NCBI GenBank assembly: GCA_012729555.1
Contig: JAAYCX010000044.1
Span: 1 to 64,000 of the forward strand
Origin: Acidobacteriota bacterium
GTDB lineage: Bacteria; Acidobacteriota; UBA6911
Length of the DNA stretch: 64,000 nt
Reading direction: 5' to 3'
Position 1 is the stretch's first letter. Each line of letters begins with the position of its first letter. A program made the translations under genes and the position numbers. The notes under the pieces were generated by a model. The model was given only the letters and a program-made list of their open reading frames with translations, was not told where the DNA came from and did no database searches. Of this stretch, positions 28,279-36,415 are shown piece by piece.

Positions 28279-29295
28279 CTAGCGGAACATCTCCTTGCTC
28301 ATCTTGTCGATTTCCCTGGAAATGGCGTCGTAGACCCCGTCGTAGACGGCGCCCTTGCCCCCCTGGGTGATGCAGGGAATGAAGTAATGCTTGCCGTTTT
28401 CCTCGCACGCCCTGCGTACGTGCCGCTCGACCAGCTCCTGGGTCCAGTCCTCACGGTCGACGAGACCGTTGTCGATGTCCCCCATGAAGGAGATCCTGCC
28501 GCCGTACTTCCTGATGAGGTCCGACACCTTGTTGGTCGTGACGCACCCCTGCCAGATGTCGATCTTCATCTCGATCATGTGGGGGACGAGGTTGGCGCTG
28601 TAGGCGTCGTTGTGATGCACGATGAGCTGGACCCCCCTCTCCTTGTAGTACCCGTACCACTTCTTGTACGGTTCCAGGAAGAACTCCTCGAACATGTCCG
28701 GGGAGAGGAAGGACGAACGGTGGCTGCCCCAGTCGTCGTGCTGAAGGATGACCTCCGGGGCGAAGTTGTCGCAGACCAGCTTGGCGTAACGGAGCTTCCA
28801 GTCGGTGACGTAGGCGATCAGTTCCTTCATCGCCTCCGGTTCCTCGTAGAAGGCGATCAGGCAGTCGTCCATCCCCATCAGGTAATGGAGCTGCTCGAAG
28901 ATCCCGGGCGCCCCGAACAGGGTGACGAACACTTCGTTCCTGTCGACGGCGTCGATCTGCGGCTTGAACTTGTCCCACTCCGACTGGGGGTAGTCCAGCC
29001 GCGGCGCCTTGACGACCTTCTCCCACTGGGTGATGTCCTTGAGCACCTTGTGGGCCTCGTCGTGCACCGGGAAGGCTCCCGGCACGTTGGCGGGCCAGGC
29101 CCGGGTGACGCCCCAGCCGTCCTTGACCGGCGGCTCCCCGCGCCCCACCCTGGGCGAGGCGGCCGCGATGGGGTCCCCCATGATCATGCCGAAGGGGGAA
29201 CCCGGATCGCAATCGAACGCCTCGTACTGGTTGACGAACCGGTCCGGGTTGCCGCCGCGGATGGTTTCCAGCAGATTCTGTCTCTTGGTCAGCAT
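28279..29295 (-). CDS. Uroporphyrinogen-decarboxylase-fold corrinoid methyltransferase (paralogue 1)
   Basis: 338 residues, start MLTKRQNLLETIRGGNPDRFVNQYEAF. The fold is the UroD/MtaA TIM barrel (COG0407-type), whose members in anaerobes move methyl groups to or from corrinoid proteins. It has QHDDWGSHRSSFLSP, then LIVHHNDAY where MtaA/MtbA enzymes have a zinc HxC motif, and FMGDIDNG. True HemE is unlikely because the cluster contains four paralogues and no other heme genes. It lies 26 bp after the corrinoid protein gene on the same strand and ends in a strong terminator. It probably either demethylates a substrate (MT1) or hands the methyl on (MT2); the direct link to the corrinoid gene favours MT1. 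Confidence 0.82.
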   Translation of the reverse strand: MLTKRQNLLETIRGGNPDRFVNQYEAFDCDPGSPFGMIMGDPIAAASPRVGRGEPPVKDGWGVTRAWPANVPGAFPVHDEAHKVLKDITQWEKVVKAPRLDYPQSEWDKFKPQIDAVDRNEVFVTLFGAPGIFEQLHYLMGMDDCLIAFYEEPEAMKELIAYVTDWKLRYAKLVCDNFAPEVILQHDDWGSHRSSFLSPDMFEEFFLEPYKKWYGYYKERGVQLIVHHNDAYSANLVPHMIEMKIDIWQGCVTTNKVSDLIRKYGGRISFMGDIDNGLVDREDWTQELVERHVRRACEENGKHYFIPCITQGGKGAVYDGVYDAISREIDKMSKEMFR

Positions 29296-29321
29296 GAAAC
29301 CCTTTCTCCGATGGGGGTGGG

Positions 29322-29954
29322 TTAGGCCGCGACGATCTCCTTCGCCTTTTCGGCGGCGGATCCGGCGTCGGGCGCGTAGGCGTCGGCCCCGATCTCCTCG
29401 GCGAACTTCGGGGTCACGGGCGCGCCGCCGACGATGATCTTGAAGCCCTGCAGGCCGCTCTCCCTGATGGCGTCCACCGTCTTCTTGAGCGCGGGCAGGG
29501 TCGTGGTCAGAAGCGCCGAACACGCCACCAGCTTCACGTTCTTGTTCCCCTTAATGGCTTCGATGAACTTGGCGGGCGCCTGGTCCACGCCGATGTCCAC
29601 CATGTCGAAACCGGCGCTGCCGATCATCATGTTGACGAGGTTCTTCCCGATGTCATGCAGGTCGCCTTCGACGGTACCGATGACGCAGGTGCCCAGGGAA
29701 GTCGACGCCTCGGAGCTCAGGAAGGGCTTCAGCACTTCCACGCCCTTGGCCATCGCCTTTGCCGCGATCAGCATCTCGGGCACGTAGATCTCGCCGGCCG
29801 AAAACCGGTCTCCCACCACCTTCATGCCGTCAATCATCGCCTGAAGGATGTCCTTCGCGGCGCTTCCCTCGTCCAGGGCTTCCTGGACCAGTCCGGGAAC
29901 TATCTTGGTCTTGCCGATGATTACCTGTTCTTTGACTTCGTCGATCTTGGCCAT
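29322..29954 (-). CDS. Corrinoid (B12-binding) protein of methyltransferase system
   Basis: 210 residues, the standard size for MtaC/MtbC/MttC-type proteins. Residues 1-85 are the helical cap domain; the cobalamin-binding Rossmann domain follows with GTVEGDLHDIGKNLV, where H100 is the lower cobalt ligand (DxHxxG), then CSALLTTTLPALK (SxL motif) and IIVGGAPVTPKFA (GG motif). It carries the methyl group between the substrate-specific methyltransferase and the acceptor enzyme. It is flanked by paralogue 1 (downstream) and the pterin-type methyltransferase (upstream), both on the same strand. It is the only corrinoid protein seen in the locus, although there are several methyltransferases. Confidence 0.94.
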   Translation of the reverse strand: MAKIDEVKEQVIIGKTKIVPGLVQEALDEGSAAKDILQAMIDGMKVVGDRFSAGEIYVPEMLIAAKAMAKGVEVLKPFLSSEASTSLGTCVIGTVEGDLHDIGKNLVNMMIGSAGFDMVDIGVDQAPAKFIEAIKGNKNVKLVACSALLTTTLPALKKTVDAIRESGLQGFKIIVGGAPVTPKFAEEIGADAYAPDAGSAAEKAKEIVAA

Positions 29955-30098
29955 GTCTTTTCACCTGATTTTCGTAATGTCCCGGCCGGGGGCCGGAGAG
30001 GTTGATTCCAGAAAAACCGTCCTTCCAATAATAGATCCAGCGGTATCGAAACAGCCGCGCGCATTATTTTCTAGCACGTCCTGCCCGAAGATGCTAAG

Positions 30099-30135
30099 AA
30101 AAACGGCCCGCCTTCGCCTCCCGGCTTCGGCGGGC
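30099..30135 (-). terminator. Candidate terminator after the pterin methyltransferase gene
   Basis: Minus-strand stem GCCCGCC/GGCGGGC with a 16-base interior, followed by CG and five T residues, just past the stop at 30145. It may be partial, letting some transcripts continue into the corrinoid gene and so setting their ratio. Confidence 0.55.
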
Positions 30136-30144
30136 ACGCCTGCC

Positions 30145-30966
30145 TCATTTCTTCGCCGGCGCCTGGGGCTGCGTGCCGAACACGCCTCTCCTGAACGCCT
30201 GGATGAACTCGATGCACATCTCGTCGCGCCCCAGGAGCGCTTCCGTCGCGTAGATGAGGCCCCGCAGGTCGCGGTTCAACGGGTCGAGGATCACGCTGTC
30301 CAGCCCCGCGTTCATGGCGAGGACGACAAAGGCCTGGTTCACGATCTTCCGCGCGGGGAGGTTGAACGAGATGTTGCTGGCCGCCCCCGTCACGTGGAGG
30401 GTGGGGTAGCGTCTCCGGATCTCCTTCATGACCTCGATGATCATGTTGACGCCGTCGTCCGAAGTCGCCAGCATTTCCACCAGCGGGTCGATGTGCAGCC
30501 GGGAAGGGTCGATGTTGTACTCCTTCGCCTTCTGCATCAGCGCTTCGAGCACCTCGAGGCGCTTCTCCGCCGAGCGCGGAATTCCCGTGTCGTCGCACAG
30601 GAGCGCGGCGCACTGCCAGTCGGTCCTGGCGATCTTGGGGAAGACCGTCGCGATCTTGTTCCCCTCCATCGACACGGAATTGACCAGCCCGGGTCTTTTG
30701 CAGAAATCGATCGCCTTCGCGCAGGTCTCGGCGCTCGGGCTGTCCACGGCGATGGGGGTGTCGGTCGCTTCCTGGACGATGTCGATCATCCATTTCAGGG
30801 TTTCCAGTTCCCGGGAAACCTCGACGGATGCGCATACGTCGATGAAATCGGCCCCCGCTTCGGACTGCACCTTGGCCAGGTTCCTGATGAAATCGGCGTC
30901 TCCGGCTTCAATCGCCTTGCCCACGGACGGAATCGATCCATTGATCTTTTCAGCAATTATTATCAT
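30145..30966 (-). CDS. Pterin-binding methyltransferase (methyltetrahydrofolate:corrinoid type)
   Basis: 273 residues with the dihydropteroate-synthase-like TIM barrel of AcsE/MtrH/MetH-pterin domains: AEKINGSIPSVGKAI, GADFIDVCASV, PIAVDSPSAETCAKAI, NSVSMEGNKIA and RLHIDPLVEMLATSDDG. The conserved Asp (VDSPS) and Asn (NSVS) residues contact the pterin in this family. It should transfer the methyl group from the corrinoid protein to tetrahydrofolate, or the reverse, making it the MT2-like partner of the locus. The GGAG site lies 9 bases before the ATG. It is followed by a candidate terminator and, after about 190 bp, by the corrinoid protein gene. Confidence 0.9.
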   Translation of the reverse strand: MIIIAEKINGSIPSVGKAIEAGDADFIRNLAKVQSEAGADFIDVCASVEVSRELETLKWMIDIVQEATDTPIAVDSPSAETCAKAIDFCKRPGLVNSVSMEGNKIATVFPKIARTDWQCAALLCDDTGIPRSAEKRLEVLEALMQKAKEYNIDPSRLHIDPLVEMLATSDDGVNMIIEVMKEIRRRYPTLHVTGAASNISFNLPARKIVNQAFVVLAMNAGLDSVILDPLNRDLRGLIYATEALLGRDEMCIEFIQAFRRGVFGTQPQAPAKK

Positions 30967-31176
30967 TGTGCGTCACTCCATTCCCAAATGATCCAGCCAT
31001 CACTGCCCCACACGTTGCGGGATGCGCCTCTCGCTGATGATGTCCCCCAGCGACCGCGGGGCCTGTGCGGCCCGGCTCCGCTCTGCGTACGCATTAAGTT
31101 GCCCTAGAGGAGGGGGTCAAGTCAAATGCGAACGCGGCCATGGACACCCTAAAGCCTCTAAAATAAAACGTTTATG
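30967..31176 (-). promoter_or_regulatory. Long untranslated leader (about 200 bases) of the pterin methyltransferase operon
   Basis: No convincing gene lies between the divergent methyltransferase and hydantoinase-like genes (353 bp). From the strong minus-strand promoter the leader would be about 200 bases. I see no cobalamin-riboswitch box, but the length and several GC-rich self-complementary pieces leave room for an RNA regulator. Confidence 0.4.
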
Positions 31177-31204
31177 ATTCTAATCCATTCGGCCCATAAG
31201 TCAA
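31177..31204 (-). promoter_or_regulatory. Strong sigma-70-type promoter towards the pterin methyltransferase
   Basis: Minus strand TTGACT (31204-31199), 16-base spacer, TAGAAT (31182-31177), embedded in an AT-rich patch. It is among the best consensus matches in the window. Confidence 0.6.
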
Positions 31205-31319
31205 CCCCATATGTCCGGCGGTCCGCCGCCGGCCCCGGGGCGCCTTCGAGCGGGCCGGATGGGCGTTGAAGCGCCCGCGAAAAGGTGTTAATACGTCCCT
31301 GGGCGGGGGGCGAAAACCT

Positions 31320-33335
31320 TTGAGCGACAGCGGCTTCATCAAAATCGGCCTCGGAGTGGATGCCGGCGGCACCTACACCGACGCCGTCATCTTCGACTTC
31401 GAGGCGGACCGGATCCTCTCCAAGGCCAAATCGCCGACCACGCGGTGGGATTTCACGGTGGGGATCGAAAGGGCGCTCCGGCAGCTCGACCCGCAGCGGT
31501 TGCGTGAGGTCGAGCTGGTGTCGCTCTCCACCACCCTGGCCACAAACGCCATCGTCGAAAACGAGGGGCAGAAGGTCGGCCTCCTCCTCATGCCCCCCTT
31601 CGGGCTGGATATCGCCCAGAACATACCCTGCCGGCCGCAGGCGGTCGTGGAGGGACAGCTGGACATCACGGGGAGGGAACTGGCGCCGGTCCGGGAGGAC
31701 GAGGTCCGGCAAGCGGCCCGCCGCATGGTGGAGCGGCACTCCGTGGCCGCCTTCGCCGTCTCCGGGTTCGCCGGTTCCATCAATCCCGAGCACGAACTCC
31801 GGGTCAAGAGCTGCCTCGAGGAGGAAACGGGCCTGTTCGTGTCGTGCGGCCACGAGCTTTCGGACACGCTCGATTTCCAGACACGGGCGGTCACGGCCTT
31901 CCTGAACGCGAGGATCATCCCGAGGATCGCCGGCCTGCTGCTCGACCTCGAAAGGGTGATGCGGCGGTACGGCATCGACGCCCCCGTGTTCGTGGTCAAG
32001 GGGGACGGCACCCTGATGAAGGCCGACCTGGCGAAACGGCGCCCCGTCGAGACGATCCTCTCGGGCCCCGCGGCCAGCGTGGCGGGCGCCCGGCACCTGA
32101 CCGGGCTGGAGGATGCGATCGTCGTCGACATGGGCGGAACGACGACCGACACGGCCGCCCTGGCGTCGGGCCGGGTCCGGCTCGACCGGGATGGTTCCCG
32201 CGTCGGGGGGCGCCGGACGCACGTCCAGGCGCTCGATATCCGCACGGTCGGTCTGGGGGGGGACAGCCTGATCCGGTTCGAGCGGATGCGGTTTCATATC
32301 GGCCCCCGGCGGGTGGCCCCGATCGCCTGGCTCGGCCGTCACTGGCCCGGCACCGAAGCCGCCCTCGATTACCTGACCCTCCGCCTGCGGCAGTACGGCG
32401 TTTCCACGGCGAAGATGGCGCTCCTGGTCAGGACCGGCGATGCCGGGTCGTTGCCCCTCACCCCCCTGGAGGAGAAGATCCTCCGGCAGCTCGAGCACCG
32501 GCCGCATTCGATGGAGGAGCTGCTGCACATCTTCGGCGCCGCCACCGAGGCCAGTCTGCACCTGCAGCGGCTCGAGGGTCGGGGCGTCCTTCAAAGGTGC
32601 GGCCTGACGCTCACCGACCTGCTTCATATCGACGGCCGGTACCTGGAATGGGACGCCGAGACCGCCCGGCGCTACGCCGGCTTCTACACGCCCCTCTGCC
32701 GCATGCCCCTCGACGCGATGGCGGCCCACGTCCTCGCCCTGGCGGCGCGGCAGCTGTCCCTGGAACTGCTCAAGCGGGGCCTGGATGACGACACCGAGCC
32801 GGACAGGATGGAGGGGTGCCCCGTCTGCCGGACCCTGGTCCGCCATCTCCTGGAGGAGCAGCACCCGAATTACGAAGTGGCGATCCGCCTCCGGCACCCG
32901 GTCGTCGGCATAGGGGCGCCGATCCGGTTCTTCCTGCCGCAGGCCATCGTCCCCCTCCAGACCAGGTCCGTCATACCGGAAAACGCCGACGTGGCCAACG
33001 CCATCGGCGCGATCACGAGCCAGGTGCACATACGGAAAGGGCTCTGGATCGTCCCCGGCGACAACGGCGATTTCATCGTGGAAGGCGTTTCCGGCGTGCG
33101 CCGGTTCGGCAATCTCGAAGACGCGGACCGGTTCGTCAGGGAGGAACTGACGGCCATCGTCCGCCGGAAGGCGGGAGAAGCCGGGACCGGCATCCGGGAC
33201 GTCGCCTTCGAAACCGAGGACAGCGTCCCCCGGGCGGCCAGCGGGGAGGCGGTCTTTCTCAGGCGCACCATATCCGCGAGCCTCGAGGGGCGCCCCGACC
33301 CGGGCTCCCGGCCGGAACGGGACGGCGCTGAATAG
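31320..33335 (+). CDS. Hydantoinase-A-like ASKHA protein with inserted winged helix, in corrinoid locus
   Basis: About 671 residues. The N-terminal half is a hydantoinase/oxoprolinase ASKHA domain: IGLGVDAGGTYTDAVIFD (phosphate 1), LSTTLATNAIVE, AVSGFAGSINPEHE, and IVVDMGGTTTDTAAL (phosphate 2). Around residues 385-450 lies a winged-helix-like segment (LTPLEEKILRQLEHRPHSMEELLHIFG) and near 500 a CPVC pair. The C-terminal part has VGIGAPIRFFLPQAIVP. In this setting it is more likely an ATP-dependent activator or repair factor for the corrinoid/methyltransferase system than an amidohydrolase. It is divergent from the pterin methyltransferase. Start is uncertain: TTG 31320 is used; an in-frame TTG at 31266 is the alternative. 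Confidence 0.75.
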   Translation: MSDSGFIKIGLGVDAGGTYTDAVIFDFEADRILSKAKSPTTRWDFTVGIERALRQLDPQRLREVELVSLSTTLATNAIVENEGQKVGLLLMPPFGLDIAQNIPCRPQAVVEGQLDITGRELAPVREDEVRQAARRMVERHSVAAFAVSGFAGSINPEHELRVKSCLEEETGLFVSCGHELSDTLDFQTRAVTAFLNARIIPRIAGLLLDLERVMRRYGIDAPVFVVKGDGTLMKADLAKRRPVETILSGPAASVAGARHLTGLEDAIVVDMGGTTTDTAALASGRVRLDRDGSRVGGRRTHVQALDIRTVGLGGDSLIRFERMRFHIGPRRVAPIAWLGRHWPGTEAALDYLTLRLRQYGVSTAKMALLVRTGDAGSLPLTPLEEKILRQLEHRPHSMEELLHIFGAATEASLHLQRLEGRGVLQRCGLTLTDLLHIDGRYLEWDAETARRYAGFYTPLCRMPLDAMAAHVLALAARQLSLELLKRGLDDDTEPDRMEGCPVCRTLVRHLLEEQHPNYEVAIRLRHPVVGIGAPIRFFLPQAIVPLQTRSVIPENADVANAIGAITSQVHIRKGLWIVPGDNGDFIVEGVSGVRRFGNLEDADRFVREELTAIVRRKAGEAGTGIRDVAFETEDSVPRAASGEAVFLRRTISASLEGRPDPGSRPERDGAE

Positions 33336-33377
33336 GAGCCGGCCGCGGCCCGGGGAGGCCGCGCGGGAAGTTATGGC

Positions 33378-33405
33378 TTGTGATGCGGCCGTATCCTCCT
33401 ATAAA
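33378..33405 (+). promoter_or_regulatory. Promoter before methyltransferase paralogue 2
   Basis: TTGTGA (33378-33383), 16-base spacer, TATAAA (33400-33405), giving a leader of about 115 bases to the ATG at 33527. It shows the gene can be expressed separately from the upstream ASKHA gene. Confidence 0.5.
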
Positions 33406-33526
33406 GTGGATGCGGGCGGCCCGGGCGTCGGGACGGCGCCCCGGTTGATGACGGGCATGAGGCCGCGGCGGCCATGATTTCAGGGATTCCCAATACCAAC
33501 ACCGATGAATCAGGAGACTTTCGATC

Positions 33527-34528
33527 ATGAATCTAAAAGAGATGTTCCTATCCGCCTTGCGGAATGAGAAGCCCATAAAATGGATGGGGTACGGGTTCGA
33601 GGCTTTTCCGAAGATCAAGTTCCACTGCGTCATGGACCCCATATCCATATGGGACATCCTCCAGTTCACGGGGGAGGCGGCCATTGACAACTGGGGCGGG
33701 ACCCTTCGTTTCCTCCCCGGCGACCCCGGGTGGATCCCGATCGTCAACGACCAGAACAAGGTCATCAAGGACGTCACCAAATGGCGCGACTACGTCAAGT
33801 TCCCCGCCATCCCGGACCTGGACTGGAGCGACGCCAAGAAGACGATTGAAGGGATCGACAGGGAAACCACCCTGGTCATGGTCCCCAGCTTCCGCGGCCT
33901 GTTCGAGCGCGCCCACTGCCTGATGCCGTTCGAAGAGGTGCTCGTCAACATGTACGAGGAGCCCGAGTCGATGTACGAGTTCTTCGACGCGTACGCCGAC
34001 TGGAAGCTCCAGGTCTTCGAGCAGCTCATCGACATCCTCGAGCCCGACATCCTGCACAGCCATGACGACTGGGGCTCCAAGACCTCCCTCTTCTTCTCCC
34101 CGCAGAAGTTCCGCGATCTGCTGAAGCCTCACTACCAGCGCCTGTACGACTACGTCAAGAAGCGCGGGGTGCTGGTCCAGCATCATTCCGACTGCTATAT
34201 CCAGGGGATCGAGAAGGACATGGTCGACCTGGGGATCGATATGTGGCAGGGGGCCCTCCCCTCCAACGACCTCCTCGCGATCCGGGAGAACACCCAGGGG
34301 AAGATGCTGATGCTGGGAGGCATCGACCAGGGGGTGATCGACCGGGCGGACGCGACCGAGGACGAGATCCGCGGCGAGGTCCGCAGGGCCATCGACACCT
34401 ACGCCGCCGGCGGGGCGTTCCTCCCCTGCATCGGGAGCCTCGAGTGCATCAACGAGTGGGTGACCCCGGTCGTCATCGATGAATGCAACCGCTACGGCGC
34501 GGAGTGGCTCAAAAAGCAGCAGGCCTAA
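33527..34528 (+). CDS. Uroporphyrinogen-decarboxylase-fold corrinoid methyltransferase (paralogue 2)
   Basis: 333 residues starting MNLKEMFLSALRNEKPIKWMGYGFEAF. Like paralogues 1 and 3 it has SHDDWGSKTSLFFSP and a VQHHSDCY segment at the position of the zinc-binding HxC in MtaA-type enzymes, and LGGIDQGVIDR. The overall barrel is of UroD/MtaA type. It has more internal Trp and Cys than the others and diverges in its first 90 residues, suggesting a different substrate. It is followed at 81 bp by the RACo-like reactivator gene. Role: methyl transfer from a methylated substrate to the corrinoid protein is likely but not provable from sequence. Confidence 0.8.
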   Translation: MNLKEMFLSALRNEKPIKWMGYGFEAFPKIKFHCVMDPISIWDILQFTGEAAIDNWGGTLRFLPGDPGWIPIVNDQNKVIKDVTKWRDYVKFPAIPDLDWSDAKKTIEGIDRETTLVMVPSFRGLFERAHCLMPFEEVLVNMYEEPESMYEFFDAYADWKLQVFEQLIDILEPDILHSHDDWGSKTSLFFSPQKFRDLLKPHYQRLYDYVKKRGVLVQHHSDCYIQGIEKDMVDLGIDMWQGALPSNDLLAIRENTQGKMLMLGGIDQGVIDRADATEDEIRGEVRRAIDTYAAGGAFLPCIGSLECINEWVTPVVIDECNRYGAEWLKKQQA

Positions 34529-34544
34529 GCCGTAACCAGGCCTT

Positions 34545-34566
34545 CCCCGGGCCGGCCGGCCCGGGG
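34545..34566. repeat. 22-base perfect GC palindrome between methyltransferase 2 and RACo-like gene
   Basis: CCCCGGGCCGG followed by its exact complement. It can fold as a very stable hairpin 17 bases past the methyltransferase stop. No T-run follows on the plus strand, so it may be an mRNA-stabilising or attenuating hairpin rather than a full terminator. Confidence 0.55.
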
Positions 34567-34609
34567 GGGCTTTCGGGACTCCGGGCCCCGGCGTGCAAGG
34601 GGGGATTCC

Positions 34610-36415
34610 TTGGCTAAAGTCGAATTCATGCCGGTGGGGAGGCGCGGCACCTGTCCCGAGGGGACATCGCTCCTGGAGTGCGCGCGGCTGCTCGACGTGG
34701 ACCTGGTCGGCCTTTGCGGCGGGGTCGGGGTGTGCCGGCGCTGCCGGGTCCAGGTCGTCGCCGGGGCCGTTTCGGACCCGACGGAAGAGGACCGGGACGC
34801 CTTCGCGAAGGAGGAACTCGGCCAGGGGCACCGCCTCGCCTGCATGACCTACCCCCTGGGTGACGTCCGGGTGCACGTGCCGCCGGAGTCGCTGTCGGCC
34901 CCCCAGCGCACGCAGGTGGAGGGGCTCGAGGTGCTGGTCCGGCCGGACCCCCTGGCACGCGCCTTCGATGTCCGGCTGGCCCCTCCCTCGCTGGGACGCC
35001 CGGTGCCGGACGACCGGAACCTGTGGGACCTCCTCCGGCGCGACCACGGCCTGGCCCCGGGAACCATCGATCTCGCCGTGCAGCAGGTGCTTTCCACCCG
35101 GCTGCGCGAACTGGGGTTCGAGGCGAGCGTCGTGGTGCGGGAAGGGGAGGTCATCGCCGTCGACGCCCCGGCGACCCGCTGGATCGGCCTGGCCGTCGAT
35201 ATCGGCACGACCAAGATCGCGGTCTACCTGGTGGACATGCAGAGCGGCGTCGTCGCCGCCTCCGCGGGGCTGATGAATCCGCAGATATCCTACGGCGAGG
35301 ATATCATCTCCCGCATCCATCACGCGGGCGAATCCGCGGAAAACGCCGCGAAAATGCAGGCCCTGCTCGTCGACGCCCTCAACGGCAGCGTCGCCTCCCT
35401 GTGCGCGGAGATCGGCGCCGATCCGGCCCGCATCGTCGACGTGGTCCTGGTCGCCAATACCGCCGTACACCACCTCTTTCTGCGCCTGCCGGTGCGGCAG
35501 CTGGGCCTGGTCCCTTACGTGCCGGGCATCGGCGGCGCCGAGGACCTCAAGGCCCGGGAAATCGGCCTGAAAACGGCACCGGGAGCCTGGGTCCACATGC
35601 TGCCGAACATCGCGGGCTATGTGGGCGCGGATCACGTGGCGATGCTGCTGGCTACCGGGGTGAACCGGAGGGAGGGGGTGACGCTGGCCATCGACATCGG
35701 CACCAACACCGAAATCTGCCTGAATCGGGGCGGCAGGATGAAGAGCGTGTCGTGCGCCTCGGGGCCGGCGTTCGAAGGCGCCCAGATCCGGTTCGGCATG
35801 CGGGCGGCGGCGGGGGCGATCGAGCACGTGCGCCTCGACGGGGGTCTCCCCGAAATCCAGACGATCGGGGGGGGCACCCCGGTCGGCATCTGCGGCTCGG
35901 GCCTGCTCGACGCCGTCGCGCAGATGCTCCAGGGCGGCGTGATCGACTCCACGGGCCGGATGCTGGACCATCCGCTCGTGCGCCGGCGCGGCGGTGTGCG
36001 GGAATTCGTCCTGGCCGAGCGTCCGGGACAGGAGGCCGTCACCGTATCCCAGAAGGACGTCCGGGCGCTGCAAGCGGCCAAGACCGCCATCCGCCTCGGC
36101 ATCCAGGCGCTGGTGGAGGACGCGGGGATCGAGGAGGGGGAAATCGACCGGGTGATCATCGCCGGGGCGTTCGGCACCTACATCGACGTGGAGAGCGCCA
36201 TCGCCATCGGCATGCTCCCGGCGCTCCCCCTCGGCCGTTTCGAGCAGGTGGGGAACGCGGCGGGGACCGGGGCGCGCCTGGCGCTGGTTTCGCGCGAGAA
36301 GCGCCGGGAGGCGCTGGAGATCGCGGGGGCGGACGGGTATCTCGAACTGGCCCGCATCCCCGATTTCAACGAGAAATTCGCCGCGGCCACCCCGATGGGC
36401 GCAGCCGTTTCATGA
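34610..36415 (+). CDS. RACo-like ATP-dependent reductive activator of corrinoid protein (2Fe-2S + ASKHA)
   Basis: 601 residues. An N-terminal plant-type [2Fe-2S] ferredoxin domain has C36, C42, C45 and C78 (CGGVGVCRRC ... RLACMTY). A linker follows to about 185, then the ASKHA ATPase domain: WIGLAVDIGTTKIAVYLVD, NPQISYGEDIISRI, LAIDIGTNTEI, CASGPAFEGAQI and IIAGAFGTYIDVES. This is the layout of RACo/RamA-related DUF4445 proteins that reduce inactive Co(II) corrinoid to Co(I) at the cost of ATP. TTG start with GGGG upstream. Its end overlaps the convergent UroD-like gene by 6 bp. It serves the corrinoid protein of this locus. Confidence 0.93.
   Translation: MAKVEFMPVGRRGTCPEGTSLLECARLLDVDLVGLCGGVGVCRRCRVQVVAGAVSDPTEEDRDAFAKEELGQGHRLACMTYPLGDVRVHVPPESLSAPQRTQVEGLEVLVRPDPLARAFDVRLAPPSLGRPVPDDRNLWDLLRRDHGLAPGTIDLAVQQVLSTRLRELGFEASVVVREGEVIAVDAPATRWIGLAVDIGTTKIAVYLVDMQSGVVAASAGLMNPQISYGEDIISRIHHAGESAENAAKMQALLVDALNGSVASLCAEIGADPARIVDVVLVANTAVHHLFLRLPVRQLGLVPYVPGIGGAEDLKAREIGLKTAPGAWVHMLPNIAGYVGADHVAMLLATGVNRREGVTLAIDIGTNTEICLNRGGRMKSVSCASGPAFEGAQIRFGMRAAAGAIEHVRLDGGLPEIQTIGGGTPVGICGSGLLDAVAQMLQGGVIDSTGRMLDHPLVRRRGGVREFVLAERPGQEAVTVSQKDVRALQAAKTAIRLGIQALVEDAGIEEGEIDRVIIAGAFGTYIDVESAIAIGMLPALPLGRFEQVGNAAGTGARLALVSREKRREALEIAGADGYLELARIPDFNEKFAAATPMGAAVS

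Noticed and set aside
29955-31319. Cobalamin riboswitch near the corrinoid genes
   Set aside because: I could not find a B12-box-like conserved sequence on either strand of the untranslated regions.
31320-33335. Annotation as a working hydantoinase/oxoprolinase
   Set aside because: No HyuB partner, an inserted winged helix and the corrinoid context make amidohydrolase activity unlikely.
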